A stretch of 64,000 nucleotides of DNA from Molanna angustata (lineage: Eukaryota; Arthropoda; Insecta; Trichoptera; Molannidae). Each line of letters starts with the position of its first letter. Position 1 is the first letter of the stretch. The stretch spans positions 25,789,091-25,853,090 of the forward strand of contig OY754970.1 in the NCBI GenBank assembly GCA_963576475.1, read 5' to 3'. A program made the translations under genes and the position numbers. Shown here piece after piece: positions 22,666-33,105 of the stretch. The notes beneath the pieces are model-generated. The model worked only from the letters and a program-made list of their open reading frames with translations, ran no database searches and was not told the DNA's origin.

Positions 22666-23028
22666 AGCCTTCAAAGAGTTAAACATAGCAATTTCAACAC
22701 GTCAGTTATAGTATAATGCGTGATTTTATTATATTTACTACGGAAGATATTAGAAATCACGCTTTCCATTAACAGACAAACGCTTAGGCAGACACTTTTA
22801 AAGTTTAATAAATTGTTACGTCTTTTTAAAGGTGCCTGTCGGGGTGTTTTCACCAACCAATGTGTCTGCCAATGGAAGGCGTGATTTAAAATAGTATTCC
22901 GTAATAAATATAAATAAAACGCTTTTACTATAATCACGCTTTTTACTATAAAACTTCATTTTATAACTAACTTAAACTTCGTTCTACAACTAACTTGTTA
23001 AAATAGCAATTTCAACATTTTGAAGGCT
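22666..23028. mobile_element. Inverted-repeat MITE, 363 bases
   Basis: The ends AGCCTTCAAA and TTTGAAGGCT are inverted, and the arms match over most of their length (TAGCAATTTCAACA, GCGTGATT, ACGGAA, ATCACGC.TTCCATT, CAGACA on both arms). An imperfect foldback with no transposase. Confidence 0.7.
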
Positions 23029-23909
23029 ATTATCTTCGAAAGTCACCACTACTATCCAATTGTTGTTACTTGCTGTAGTAGTGTAGTGCTGTAGTCTTTT
23101 ACAGGAAAAAAATCAGCATTTACGTATACTATGACGTAAATCTGGCTTTCGCTGGCTAGTGAATTTATGCTATTTTTTCAATCACTTACATATGCTTGAA
23201 AATTTTATCGGCTTCAGATATATTTAAAAATAATATTAATATTTTTTTGAAAGAAATGTTCATAGACTTTGGTATTTTTAATATATAGGTATTTAAAATT
23301 AACTTTGTTTACACTCGGTCTTTAAAAAATAACATGTTTTATAATGAAATACCTAGTTAAGCTTGCTTGGCTTTAAACACTATCGTTAAACACTTTTCAT
23401 TGATTATTCGATGGATTGCTTTGTTTTTTTTTGCTAACTCACACAACATTACAGGAGTAGGTAATAAAGATACGTTACAGATTATAGTATCTAATAATAT
23501 TGCCGTTTGTAAATTGCGGAAGAAAATTACTCGAGTTATAAATCAGATTCATGATTTCCTTTCCACATAAAATGTATAGAAAATAAATCACAAATACGAC
23601 AATAGGTAGCCACTATATAGGTATGTATGTAAAATGAAATGCATGGTTCACGACATAAAGTGCTATTTCATACACCATCATATGTTGAAAGAATAAATTA
23701 TTCTTTTCACACGAAATATTTACAATCCATATTTCTTAAATAAAAGTAATATTATTATACAAATACTTTATTCCTCATAAAAATAAAAACAAAATAAGAT
23801 CATTTTATACAAAAACAAATGAAAGTACGATTCTTTTCATAAATTAATATGTCTTTGTAATAAGTACATATACATCCTCATACAGTCCTCAAATTAAATA
23901 ATAAAGAAA
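23029..23909. other. AT-rich DNA, unassigned
   Basis: A 67-codon frame at 23367-23570 (+) has no motif I recognise and nothing around it argues for a gene. Confidence 0.35.
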
Positions 23910-24008
23910 ATGCTTGTGCTATAGGTGAACGAAATCGGTCGTGGATTCGAACTCACGACCACTAGTTTACTCAACAGTCGACCAGCGCGCAAACCGCTTG
24001 CCACCACA
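23910..24008 (-). mobile_element. tRNA-derived SINE, family 1 (copy b)
   Basis: Minus strand: GGTGGCAAGCGGTTTGCGCG (A-box-like), GTGAGTTCGAATCCACG (B box and T-arm-like), then CCGATTTCGTTCACCTATAG. The body is shared with 634-750 and 30288-30385. Confidence 0.75.
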
Positions 24009-24274
24009 TATATATATTTTGTACATATAACTTCCACTTGGCAACGCCTGTTTGTGAGTATCTATTACAAAATTATGAATTCGTATAAGTGATTCTATCT
24101 ACTTTGTGCCTAGTTAATTAACAATACATGCTATCGAAAAGTTTCCTTTGTAAAGAGAGAGAATCGAATACCATATTTTCATTTAATTATTTCAAAATGC
24201 ATTTGATTCAACGGTAGGTACCTATAAAACTTTACTTGTAGATATGAAACCAGCTATAAAAATGTTACAGTGCT

Positions 24275-24457
24275 ATTTTTAAAATAAATTAAACACTTGT
24301 TTTTCTTTCTACATTTATTTTTACTCTCCAGAACGACCGTTTCGCCTGGTGAAGGCCTTTTCAACTGTTGAAAAGGCCTTCACCAGGCGAAATGGTCGTT
24401 CTGGAGAGTAAAAATAAATGTAGAAAGATAAACAAGTGTTTAATTTATTTTAAAAAT
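24275..24457. mobile_element. Head-to-head repeat ends, likely Penelope-type
   Basis: A near-perfect palindrome of 91-base arms centred at 24366. Each arm reads outward GGCCTTCACCAGGCGAAA, then C or T, then GGTCGTTCTGGAG. GCCT-TCACC-AGGC followed by GAAA.GGTC is the pattern of hammerhead stem II, GAAA, minimal stem III and GUC cleavage site. The CUGAUGA box that should come first falls at the palindrome centre and reads only CTGTTGAAAA, so the ribozyme is incomplete or broken. Placement in Penelope-like elements is inferred from that motif. Confidence 0.5.
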
Positions 24458-24894
24458 GGAATTCTACATAGTAAACGCTGTCAGTGTAAACAAAATCAAA
24501 AGTGCATGTTACAGTGCATTTATTTACACACAACGCCGCGTCGCCGTAGGAGTCACTTTAATTTAAGTTAATTTATTGTTTTAATGGTTTGTATTTATCG
24601 ACTGATTTTAATTAAATTTTACTAATGAAGTTGCATTTCTCTCTTATGTTGATCATTTCCTTACATTTTTTTTTGCAATCTTTGGTGAAGTGTCTTAAAG
24701 GTATACTTATAGGTTCTTCGTGAGTTATTTTCATTTTATTTTGTATTTCTTCTCTACTATGTTTAATATATATACTTAATTCAATACGCACTAAATAACA
24801 AGGTACAGCATTGAAAAAAATATCAACTTGTTTTAAATATTCTGATATATTATTTTCATTTTTATGTATTTTCGTCACGCCAAAATATAAAAAT

Positions 24895-25430
24895 CAATTG
24901 AGTTACTATTTTATTCAATGATTGAATCTTGCGCAAATGAAAACTAGATTTTTGTTACTTAGTTTAAAAAGTTCAAAAAAATACATACCTAATCTGCATC
25001 AAATTATAGTTTAAATTAACAATGATTAAATTAATGAATAATTGAATATTTCAAAAAGACCTTTGTTTTTGTAACTAAGCTTAATAAGATTAAATATAAA
25101 ATGACGTAATCTTCATAGAATTATAGTATAAATTAGTCAATACTTGAATATTGCAATAATGAAATCAATGTTTTCGTTACTAAGGCTGTGTTTCTCAAAC
25201 AAATATTAAAGTAAAAGTGTAGATAGTTAAAATACTTCAATACTATGTTTTTTTCATTGAATTTTAATGCCGTCAAACGACTCATTTTGAATAATTTTAT
25301 GAAATCAAAGTATTTTAACTACACTATTATCGATGCATTTGTTGAAACAACCCAGCCTTAGTTTACCAAGTATAAAATAAAAAATAACGTTATCTGCATC
25401 AAATTATGGTAGAAATAAATAAAATCTCTC
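24895..25430. repeat. Short tandem array interrupted by a MITE
   Basis: Units of roughly 105-117 bases recur three times (GTTACTTAG near 24954, GTAACTAAG near 25071, GTTACTA near 25176; ATCTGCATCAAATTATAG-like text near 24993, 25108 and 25391). The third unit is split by the 180-base element at 25183-25358. Confidence 0.6.
25183..25358. mobile_element. TA-flanked MITE, family T2 (copy 1)
   Basis: Ends AGGCTGTGTTTCTCAAACAA and the reverse complement of AGGCTGGGTTGTTTCAACAA, flanked by TA on both sides. The interior is AT-rich and itself inverted (GTTAAAATACTT.AAT versus its complement). A diverged copy lies at 48781-48974. Confidence 0.75.
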
Positions 25431-26143
25431 TGCCAAATTCTATCGACATACTAATTAAAAGTGCTGTGAAGGAAGTAGAAATTTCATAAAAAAGTGCGAA
25501 CGGGAAGATAATAATTGTGATCGTTGTAGACACTTGAAGTTGTTGAAGTGAGGTCGGAAAAGCGAAAATTCTTTCTGTGCGGAAGGTTAAGAAAATATTT
25601 TTGAAATTCTTTTCTTTTGATCGGCCATTGTTCTGCGGTGAGAACCATTGTCTTTTCAGAAACAACATGTCACAAAACAAGTCGTTGACTTTTGTGAAAA
25701 TTATTAAATTTTAATGTCAACTGTCTACGAGAAAAATGAAAATTTAAGTTAACCAAAATAACATTGTAATAAAATTATTTATGAATCATATTTTTTTTTA
25801 TTTTTTATTAATTTATACAGTTTTCATTTGGTTGTATTATTTTTGCACTAAACTGTAGGTATTAACAAATTGTCAGTGCGAGCTCCTCTCGTACACTGTA
25901 ATGAAATATTTATTCAACCATCAATATAAATCTACAAAACATTACAATGAAACCATTTTACAGTGAAAATAAAGTAAATCACAAAAAAAACAATAAATAT
26001 TATGTAAATCGAAAAAAAAATTAAACAAATTCAAACAATTCAAAATAAAGTAAATCTAAAACACACCAATGAAAATATCGAAAGCAATGAAAATTAGGTA
26101 TGTTAAGTGTAAAATTGTTATGAAGAAATTTTTATCTTTTTCT

Positions 26144-26422
26144 TCACAGTTTATAGTACCTACTCAGTATATGTTTTTGTAGTTTATTGAATAGTTTCAG
26201 TATTATTGTTGCCTTAGTTCTGTCGCCGTAAAAGTTATTTGTTTTTGGTATTGTCAGTAAGTCGTTCGTTATTTGTCGAGTCGTATATTTGTGAGTTATC
26301 TTTAATTTAAATTCATCCCTGTAAAGTTCTTCCATGGTAAGTAAAACATTGACCTTTTTGTCAACTGGTAAAATATTATTTTCAAATGTTTGAATGTTAA
26401 CTTTGTGGTTCATATTTAACAA
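26144..26422 (-). mobile_element. LINE fragment, reverse-transcriptase C-terminus
   Basis: A 92-codon minus-strand frame contains HKYTTRQ, then YGDRTKATIILKLFNKLQKH. This fits the terminal Y-x-T-R, G-x-R-T, LFN-x-L block of CR1/Jockey-like elements. Its upstream end abuts the left tip of the Penelope-like element at 26420, which suggests the latter inserted in or beside it. Confidence 0.55.
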
Positions 26423-26464
26423 ATTAAATTTAAAGATATAACTTTGTATTAACCACGTTTTTTG

Positions 26465-26523
26465 GTTGAAACGATGCGACCGGTTTCGGAACTAACCGTT
26501 CCCTCATCAGGCTAACTTTCAAC
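26465..26523 (-). ncRNA. Hammerhead ribozyme, left arm
   Basis: Exact reverse complement of the ribozyme at 27184-27242, so it has the same core, stems and predicted GUC cleavage site, read on the minus strand. Confidence 0.85.
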
Positions 26524-26789
26524 TGAAACAGAATGTGACGACGTGCTTACAAGAAATCTATGGGGGCGGAGGTAGAGGTAGGTTGGGGGTACTTAGGGTT
26601 GGGTCTTGTGCAGGGTGGGTCCGATTGGCTGAAGGATTAGAAGTAAAAGGAAACATATTTAATAATGGACTGAAAGATAAATTTAACTGATTGTTTATTA
26701 TGTTCTGTTTTGAATTAATACACTTTTTAATTTCTAGCGACTCTAAATTATCAAGACGGAGACCTACTTTGTTGACGTGTAAAATGTAA

Positions 26790-27149
26790 GGAAAAACAGG
26801 ACGGAAATTTGAGACTAGAGTAAAAGAACATATTAGATGTATAAACAATGATAATTTTTCGGAATTCGCAGAACACTTAGTACTTAATGATCATCAATTT
26901 AATATGCAATCGGGAACAAAAATTTTACACGTCAACAAAGTAGGTCTCCGTCTTGATAATTTAGAGTCGCTAGAAATTAAAAAGTGTATTAATTCAAAAC
27001 AGAACATAATAAACAATCAGTTAAATTTATCTTTCAGTCCATTATTAAATATGTTTCCTTTTACTTCTAATCCTTCAGCCAATCGGACCCACCCTGCACA
27101 AGACCCAACCCTAAGTACCCCCACCCTACCTCTACCTCCGCCCCCATAG
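26790..27149 (+). pseudogene. GIY-YIG endonuclease end of a Penelope-like element
   Basis: The frame starts after a stop, at GKTGRKFETRVKEHI, which matches the middle of a GIY-YIG nuclease (the G-K-T then R.KEH block with its catalytic-region Arg and Glu-His). It continues with FAEHLVLNDHQF, then ILHVNKVGLRLDNLESLEI and a proline-rich tail. The reverse transcriptase and the GIY and YIG strands are missing: the frame is cut exactly where the inverted copy begins. A minus-strand frame at 26558-26848 carries the same C-terminus from the left arm. It cannot make a working enzyme. Confidence 0.85.
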
Positions 27150-27183
27150 ATTTCTTGTAAGCACGTCGTCACATTCTGTTTCA

Positions 27184-27242
27184 GTTGAAAGTTAGCCTGA
27201 TGAGGGAACGGTTAGTTCCGAAACCGGTCGCATCGTTTCAAC
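27184..27242 (+). ncRNA. Hammerhead ribozyme, right arm
   Basis: All core parts are present in order. Stem I: GTTGAAA (27184-27190) pairs with TTTCAAC (27236-27242), then an internal loop, then GC with GC. Core CTGATGA at 27197-27203. Stem II: GGAAC with GTTCC, loop GGTTA, one unpaired G. GAAA at 27220-27223. Stem III has only two pairs with a two-base loop. Cleavage site GTC, cut predicted after 27229. A minimal stem III is the known type in Penelope-like elements. Confidence 0.9.
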
Positions 27243-27287
27243 CAAAAAACGTGGTTAATACAAAGTTATATCTTTAAATTTAATTTG

Positions 27288-28555
27288 GTAAAATATTACA
27301 TTGTTTAAAGATTTCGTTAGTATTATTTCTGTATGCCTCTAATGTCTAATGTCTACGATAGATATAACTTGTTCAACCACCCTACTTTTCAAAACTTGTG
27401 TATTTTCCCGTTGAAAGAATTATGTATTCGGTGACTTTTCAACTACATTTGATACCTAATGGTTTGATCACGTTAACCAAAAAAGGTATTTATAAAGTTG
27501 ATCGACGAGAAATTAAAGTTGAAAGAAAAGCGAACATTTAACAATTCAAAATATTGAGCAAGTATAATCTACATAGTATTTCTTTGAAGATCTTGAATCA
27601 ATCCTCTCGAGGTTACAAATTGGATTACTTTCCTTAATTTTATATAATAATTCAAGAGAAAGAATATTAAATTTAAACTGATGGCGAGGAAATGTATAGG
27701 TAACTGATAGTTTAATAAATTAACACATTAGATAAATAATAATTCAACATATACATCCTAACATTGACGAAAGAATATAATAAAAACGATAAAATGTATT
27801 TATTCTTATGTCGTAGGTACGCTGTCAATGTTGACGTTAAATCATTCAATTCTGAAAAAAGACAAATGTTTAAATTCATTTTTTATGAACAATCGAAATT
27901 ATAAATAAATAATGGAAGGTGTGTAGTAATGTGAGACTTCAATATCGTGTGAAGGTACTTCAATCCAAGGTAAAATAATAACAATACTTATCAACCCGTA
28001 AGCCAAAAAAAGCCAAAAGTCAACCCGTGTTATTGTCAAAGAAAGCAGACAAACCTTTCAGAGTACAAAATATCTGGTTAACACCACTCCTGGCTTAACC
28101 TGATACTTTTAGCTTCTATATAATTCAAAGAAAACATTAACTGGAAAGGTTTTTTGTGTAACCCATATTTTGTATCAGGCTTGAAATTCGTTCGATACGA
28201 GGTTATTTTCAATTAACCCAAAATAATCAATGATTACCAAAAAATGTAAAAATAAGTATAAAGTTAAATTACAAATACAACATTTGGTTTTTCAACTCAT
28301 TTTAACTAAAACATATTTAAAGAAATTAACAGCCTGTCTGATTGTTTGGAGCTCCGAGATGCATACAGTTTACAAGTTATTGTGCAGAAAATCAACTGTT
28401 TTTAAATGTGGAGAAATGAAATTTCATAATATACCTACCTAACCATAAAAAATATAATTTATATTTATAGCCGCTATATCAAGAGTCATTAAGGTGGCTT
28501 AATTTTATCGCAATTTCAGTGTGAACGGGCCTTTAAAGTGGAATAAATTTCCCCT
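27288..28555. other. AT-rich DNA, unassigned
   Basis: No gene or repeat recognised. Near 28490-28545 the text AAGGTGGCTTAA and GTGTGAACGGGCCTTTAA recalls the ends of TA-flanked DNA elements, but I could not pair them convincingly. Confidence 0.35.
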
Positions 28556-28558
28556 TGA

Positions 28559-29040
28559 TACTTACTTACTTTCCGTGTCCGGATTCATCAAATAAAGAAC
28601 TTCCAGTAGTTGGCCACATGTACGGCCCTGTCATTTGCGGCAATTAGGTCCTCCCGCGCGCATGTCTCTCCGACTTTCGGACATATCATAAGGTGTTGGT
28701 GGTCCTGTATGTCCCCGCATTCGCAGGTATCGTCATCCTTGTAGCCCCATTTTTTGAGGTTACTATTGCAGCGCGACACCCCAGTTCTCAATCTATTTAG
28801 TGCTCTCCAAGTGGTGTACGGCAGGTTATGTCCAGCGGCCATCTCTTCCTTCGGTTTGACATGCGCGCGGTCAGCGAAACTTTCTTGCCACAGCTCAATC
28901 CGGCGCGCCCCTTGATAATACGTGGAGCTCAGAATATTGACACCTTCGGTAGACTTCTTCAGACTGCCTTGTTTCATAGAGCCAACAAAAATATGCTATG
29001 GCGCTCTTGGAGTGATCGTGTATCACTAAACGACGCTTTG
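28559..29040 (-). mobile_element. LINE C-terminus with zinc knuckle, (TAAG)n tail
   Basis: A minus-strand frame (28977-28588) encodes LPYTTWRALNRLRTGVSRC, then LKKWGYKDDDTCECG, then HLMICP. This is the arginine-rich and CxC..H....C end of Jockey/I-type LINEs. About 25 bases after the stop comes AAGTAAGTAAG (minus strand). The reading frame is intact from 28977, so the insertion is probably young, though 5'-truncated. Confidence 0.85.
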
Positions 29041-29049
29041 TAAATTCTA

Positions 29050-29660
29050 ATTATTATATTTTTTATATTATTATTAAGACCCGAACCAAATTTTAAAATC
29101 ATTTTTAGTCAACATTTAAATTAGAAACCTAGAACGCTATATTTTTTGGACTGGACGAGAATTATTATTTCTTTTGTTGATAGATTACATAAAATAGAAG
29201 GTAAGCTCATATTTCTAACAAATATCCAATAAAGTTTGTAACAAATACGTGGTCGACTAGTAAAAAATTGAATTAAAGTTGTTTGATATTTGGACATTAA
29301 AATTTCATACAATATCTTAGGAAAAAGGAAAATTTCCTGACCAAAGAAGCCATGTAAACTATGTTCCATAGTTTTACCTACATGTTTTTATAATTGTCAT
29401 ACTCTTACCATACGTATTGTTTAAAAAGTATTTTAATATACTTAACTATTTTTTATTTACACTAGATGTATTAATTTTTATACATATGTTATTACATCTA
29501 AATAAAATTAACTATTATTATTATTTTTAAAGTTATTAAGTGCGAAATCAAATTACTAAAGGTTTTTTATTAACATCGCCTTTTAACTTGACACCTCGCA
29601 TTTACTTAATATAATCCTATTATCAATTGACTCTTAGAAGCTTATTAGGAAAATAATCCA
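29050..29660. other. AT-rich DNA, unassigned
   Basis: Short frames only, with TAATTATTATTATT-type microsatellites near 29515. Nothing supportable. Confidence 0.35.
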
Positions 29661-29663
29661 ATA

Positions 29664-29920
29664 TACTACTTACTTACCCAGCTCATACGTACCATCACGG
29701 CATATCTTACAATTTAGGGTAACTAGCGACAGGTGTGCGGGTATGCGTGAAGCAAAACACATGCATGTATGCCCAGAATGGGTGGTGAACCTCATTGCTG
29801 AACTTTGAGAGATGATAATTTGCCTATTATATTTTCCCTTACCCGGCTCTTTCGTCACACCCGAAAACGTTGATAATAGAAAAGCGTGGAAGCACTATTC
29901 TTAACCGGTGCCTCGCAGCT
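29664..29920 (-). mobile_element. SINE-like family 3 (copy 3)
   Basis: Minus strand: GCGAGGCACCGGTTAAGAAT start, GGTTCACCACCCATTC centre, GATATGCCGTGATGGTACG end, then TAAGTAAGTAG. The tail here is of the (TAAG)n type seen on LINE fragments. Confidence 0.7.
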
Positions 29921-29999
29921 AAAAATCAATAATAAAGATTATCTAAACGGAATCCTTGTTTTCTAATTTCTCCATAAGATATTTATTAATTTAATATTG

Positions 30000-30182
30000 C
30001 TTCTCGGGCAACTAACAGGTACTATGTCAAATATTAATTTAACACGCACCCAATAGCAAGTTGCCACATTCTGGAGACGATATTAATCATCAAACAGTTA
30101 AAAACTGTGTCTCCACCGGGAATCAAACCCGAGACCTTTGGATCTGCAATCAGATACCGAACCAATTGAGCCACGAAGGCCA
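30000..30182 (-). mobile_element. tRNA-derived SINE, family 4
   Basis: Minus strand: TTCGTGGCTCAATTGGTTCG (A box) and TCGGGTTTGATTCCCGG (T arm and B box, with a four-pair stem). The 5' GGCCTTC has no complement after the T arm, so it is not a working tRNA. The body ends TTGGGTGCGTGTTAA, seen again near 35600, and continues into GTTAGTTGCCCGAGAAGC, seen near 14370. A diverged copy lies at 42630-42775. Confidence 0.75.
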
Positions 30183-30287
30183 ACAAGATATTATTAACTT
30201 ATGAAATCTCACTTTTGTATACTAGTTTCAATTTTTTTTTAAATAGAAAAAATGAATATACGTTCACAAAAATAAGCATAAATGCTT

Positions 30288-30385
30288 ATGCTATAGGTGA
30301 ACGAAATCAGTCGAGGGAGGATTCGAACTCGCAACCACTGGATTACTAACCCAATGCGCTAACCGCTCTCCCATCGACCCATCTA
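30288..30385 (-). mobile_element. tRNA-derived SINE, family 1 (copy c)
   Basis: Minus strand: GGGTCGATGGGAGAGCGG head, GCGAGTTCGAATCCTCC B box, then TGATTTCGTTCACCTATAGC. A five-pair remnant of an acceptor stem (GTCGA/TCGAC) survives. Confidence 0.75.
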
Positions 30386-30389
30386 ATTT

Positions 30390-31370
30390 TAATTTGATTA
30401 ATTAATAAATTATTGACTGTATTTTGATTTATTTTGCCGATACCGTCACCAGTAATTATTAGTAATCTCTTACGCTTATTTACAATACATATAAAAATAG
30501 AAATATTTCAAAAAAGTATTTTGTTATCTTTGCTGAATATTGTGACTGATACAGTTGAAAAGGTTTCAGAATGTTGAAAAACACCAGGAATGCTCAAAAT
30601 ATTTGAAACGTGCAACGTTGAATGAAGAAAAAACCACAAAACGTTTTCACAGCCATACCAAAAACAACCAAAATAATATTATAATAATATTATCTAAATT
30701 ATGACAAACAAGAAAATACTTTTTTTGGAAGCGATGAGATGTGAAATAAAAAAAATACACCATGGCGTAATGTAGGTGAAATATTCCGGCCCTGTATTAT
30801 ATTCTGGTTGGAATATTGTTGTTTACGTAAAAGTTTTCATTCCCGATTCCCGTCACGTCTGACGTAACGAAACGAATGAACAGGGCCGACTCCATCGCAG
30901 GTTTAAACCGAGTCGTTGAGCTAGGAGCGAAAATCTGAGGCGCCGATTACACGGAAAAGTATCATAAAATGTAAAAAAATGGTACTTTTCGGTTTCATGA
31001 ACGGCAGCACGGACTTATACACGTTAGGTTAGGTTTATCTTATTCTCCTCATGAACTCGATCAAAAAGATGTCCAACCTAATCGGATCCAATCTAACATG
31101 ATATTCTTTTCCATGGTCTCAATTCTAGGATTGGTTTACACCAAGAACTCCATCTCTTCACATATCTCTGTTGTCCGCCAGCTTCTACATCTCTTTGTGG
31201 CTGCTCCAGCGATCACTGATCACATGGTCCATAAAACTGACTTTATGGCGACCTCTATACTTCCTGCCCTCCGTGATTCCTTTGGCGATAGAAAAATATA
31301 ACAAAACCTTACTTTATCTAATCTTAGATTATGTGTATAGGGTCTGGAGTTCATTAGTACCAGAATAATG
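30390..31370. other. Unassigned DNA with a GC-richer patch
   Basis: 30830-31020 is less AT-rich and holds AAAAGTATCATAAAATG.AAAAAATGGTACTTTTC, a small inverted repeat. Overlapping frames at 31098-31368 have no motif. No gene supported. Confidence 0.35.
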
Positions 31371-31374
31371 ATAT

Positions 31375-31575
31375 TATCTTCCTCTTCTTCGTGCCATATC
31401 AGGTCCCCCAAATCACTGCTGAGGAGGCATCTCTATCCGCCGCCGTACGGAACAATTCGCCGACGTCTCTGATGCCGGTCCACTCACGAATGTTGCGGAG
31501 CCATCACATCTGACGTCTTCCTATTTTGAGGCGTTACTCTATTGCAGCCCTTCATAATCATTTAGAGAAGCCTGT
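31375..31575 (-). mobile_element. LINE tail, 'IREW' family
   Basis: Minus strand: IGRRQMWWLRNIREWTGI, then VGELFRTAADRDASSAVI, then a TGA inside ACCTGATATGGCACGAAG and a GAAGAAGAGG tail. The best preserved copy of the family, with one short deletion near the end relative to 52205-52352. Confidence 0.75.
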
Positions 31576-31968
31576 ACTTTTCACCTCGCAAAATGATGTT
31601 ATAGAAAAAAAAAATAGTTGAATTCGAAATCAATTATCTGAATAATTACAAATTTTCAAAACAACAAGGATAAAAATAAGTAGATATCATATCGACGACC
31701 TAAGAGAAGGGAAGAAAAGCAGTATTTAAGTTTGCCCCAGGGGCTAAAATATGTAGACGCAGCCCTGGGAAAGCAGGAAAATATTTCTCTGCTAAACTAC
31801 ACTAGCGGATGGAAATCGTCAATTTGATGACATGACCATGCAGAGCTTTTCTCCGCAAATGATACATACACACAAGCTTGATACATTTTATAAAGAAATA
31901 TATTTTTTTTCAAATTTCTCATGATCTTGATATTGTTGAGTTTTACGTAGATTCGATAGTAACCGAGT

Positions 31969-32340
31969 TTGTATTTATGTTTTTATACCCGACTTCGCCC
32001 GCGTGTACTTAAAATTCATTTCAATAATTCGGCAAGTGTAGATAAGAAATTTATGGGGTCCTTCAGTTATTTGGAAACATCATCAGACGCGATGAGAATA
32101 GCCTTGAAAAGCTGGCTGTCGTTGATGGGGTTGAAGGAGAAGGAAGATCCCCCACAAGATGGAAGGATCAGATCAGGGCTGCCACTGGTACATCGGTGGT
32201 TAATTGAAGCGATAAGGACGGCGGTGTGTCGGGAGAAATGGAGGACTACAATACACAACATCATGATGACGAGGGGAGAGGCTGGTCACGACCAGAAAGA
32301 CGACACTGATGAAGATGATGAGATATCTTTAGATGGTGTG
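31969..32340 (+). mobile_element. LINE 3' end, RTE-like
   Basis: The frame contains GRSPTRWKDQIRAATG in one register and CREKWRTTIHNIMMTRGEA in another, followed by GACACTGATGAAGATGATG. This fits the C-terminal GRP..RW.D.I and D..KWR..V blocks of RTE-like LINEs with a TGATGA tail. A one-base shift separates the two parts, so the copy is broken. Confidence 0.65.
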
Positions 32341-32678
32341 ATTCTTCCTAATACCAATTCTTCTCGTTAGGTGATTTTCATCTATCGTGTTAGCAACGCA
32401 TTTAGTCTTCTGCCAGTGCCTAGGAACATCAATTGCACAACCACTGCCCACCATGCACAAGATCGTTGACCGGACTTGAGGGGCGACTGCACAGATGTGC
32501 GGTGGTCTGCTGCTCTCCGTAGTCACATGTTGATTTCTCCTGTATAAGAAGCCCCATGTAAACAGGTTGCAAAATATTCTACCAACGCCCGTCCTCGTTG
32601 ACTTCCACGTGCGCCACTCCACGGTGTAGCCCGTGGAAGTCATACCTACATATTTTTTTCAACACATAAATATGTTTT

Positions 32679-32970
32679 GCTGTGAGGCACCGGCTTGGAA
32701 TAGTGCTTCCACTCTTTTCTATTCACTTTGATTACTAGTGTCCCGTAAGAGATGGGTAAACGAAAACATAACAAGCAAAATATAACATATCACGTAGTTC
32801 AACAATGAGGTTCACCAAGCATTCTGAATGTACTACATATATTTTTAGGTGAAGCGAGACTCGTGTGTGGGTATATACGCATGTATCGTGCAGCGACAGG
32901 TGTGCACACCCGCACACCTGTCGCTGGGTACCCACATTGCGGGATATGCCGTAATGGTATGAATGATGAA
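32679..32970 (+). mobile_element. SINE-like family 3 (copy 4)
   Basis: Full-length: GTGAGGCACCGGCTTGGAAT to GATATGCCGTAATGGTATG. It carries an extra hairpin, GCGACAGGTGTG-CA-CACCCGCACACCTGTCGC, not present in this form in the other copies. Confidence 0.7.
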
Positions 32971-32999
32971 AATAAATTTTAGGTTGAATTTCACACTTT

Positions 33000-33105
33000 C
33001 AAATATATTTATTTACTCATGTACATCAATACGTGTACAATGGCGGGCTTATTGCCATATGACTATTTCTTCCAAACAACTAAAAGCAACGTGAGGCCAT
33101 AAATA
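33000..33105 (-). mobile_element. LINE 3' untranslated fragment
   Basis: Minus strand: TTGTTTGGAAGAAATAG, then GGCAATAAGCCCGCC and an AGTAAATAAATAT tail. Same 3' end as 1931-2424. Confidence 0.55.

Larger units (their letters stand above)
26420..27287. mobile_element. Head-to-head Penelope-like element
   Basis: Two 366-base arms (26420-26785 and 26922-27287) are inverted copies with one difference noticed, a codon that reads Asn in one arm and Thr in the other. The right arm plus the 136-base spacer keeps an open GIY-YIG end. Both arms end outward in hammerhead ribozymes and an identical terminal sequence. Partial inverted copies at the 5' side are a known habit of Penelope-like elements. 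This one is short and lacks any reverse transcriptase. Confidence 0.85.

Noticed and set aside
26558..26848. Independent minus-strand gene
   Set aside because: It is the left-arm copy of the Penelope-like C-terminus with an unrelated start taken from the spacer.
30100..30182. Functional tRNA gene
   Set aside because: The T arm is good but the acceptor stem has no complement, and the sequence continues into a dispersed SINE body.
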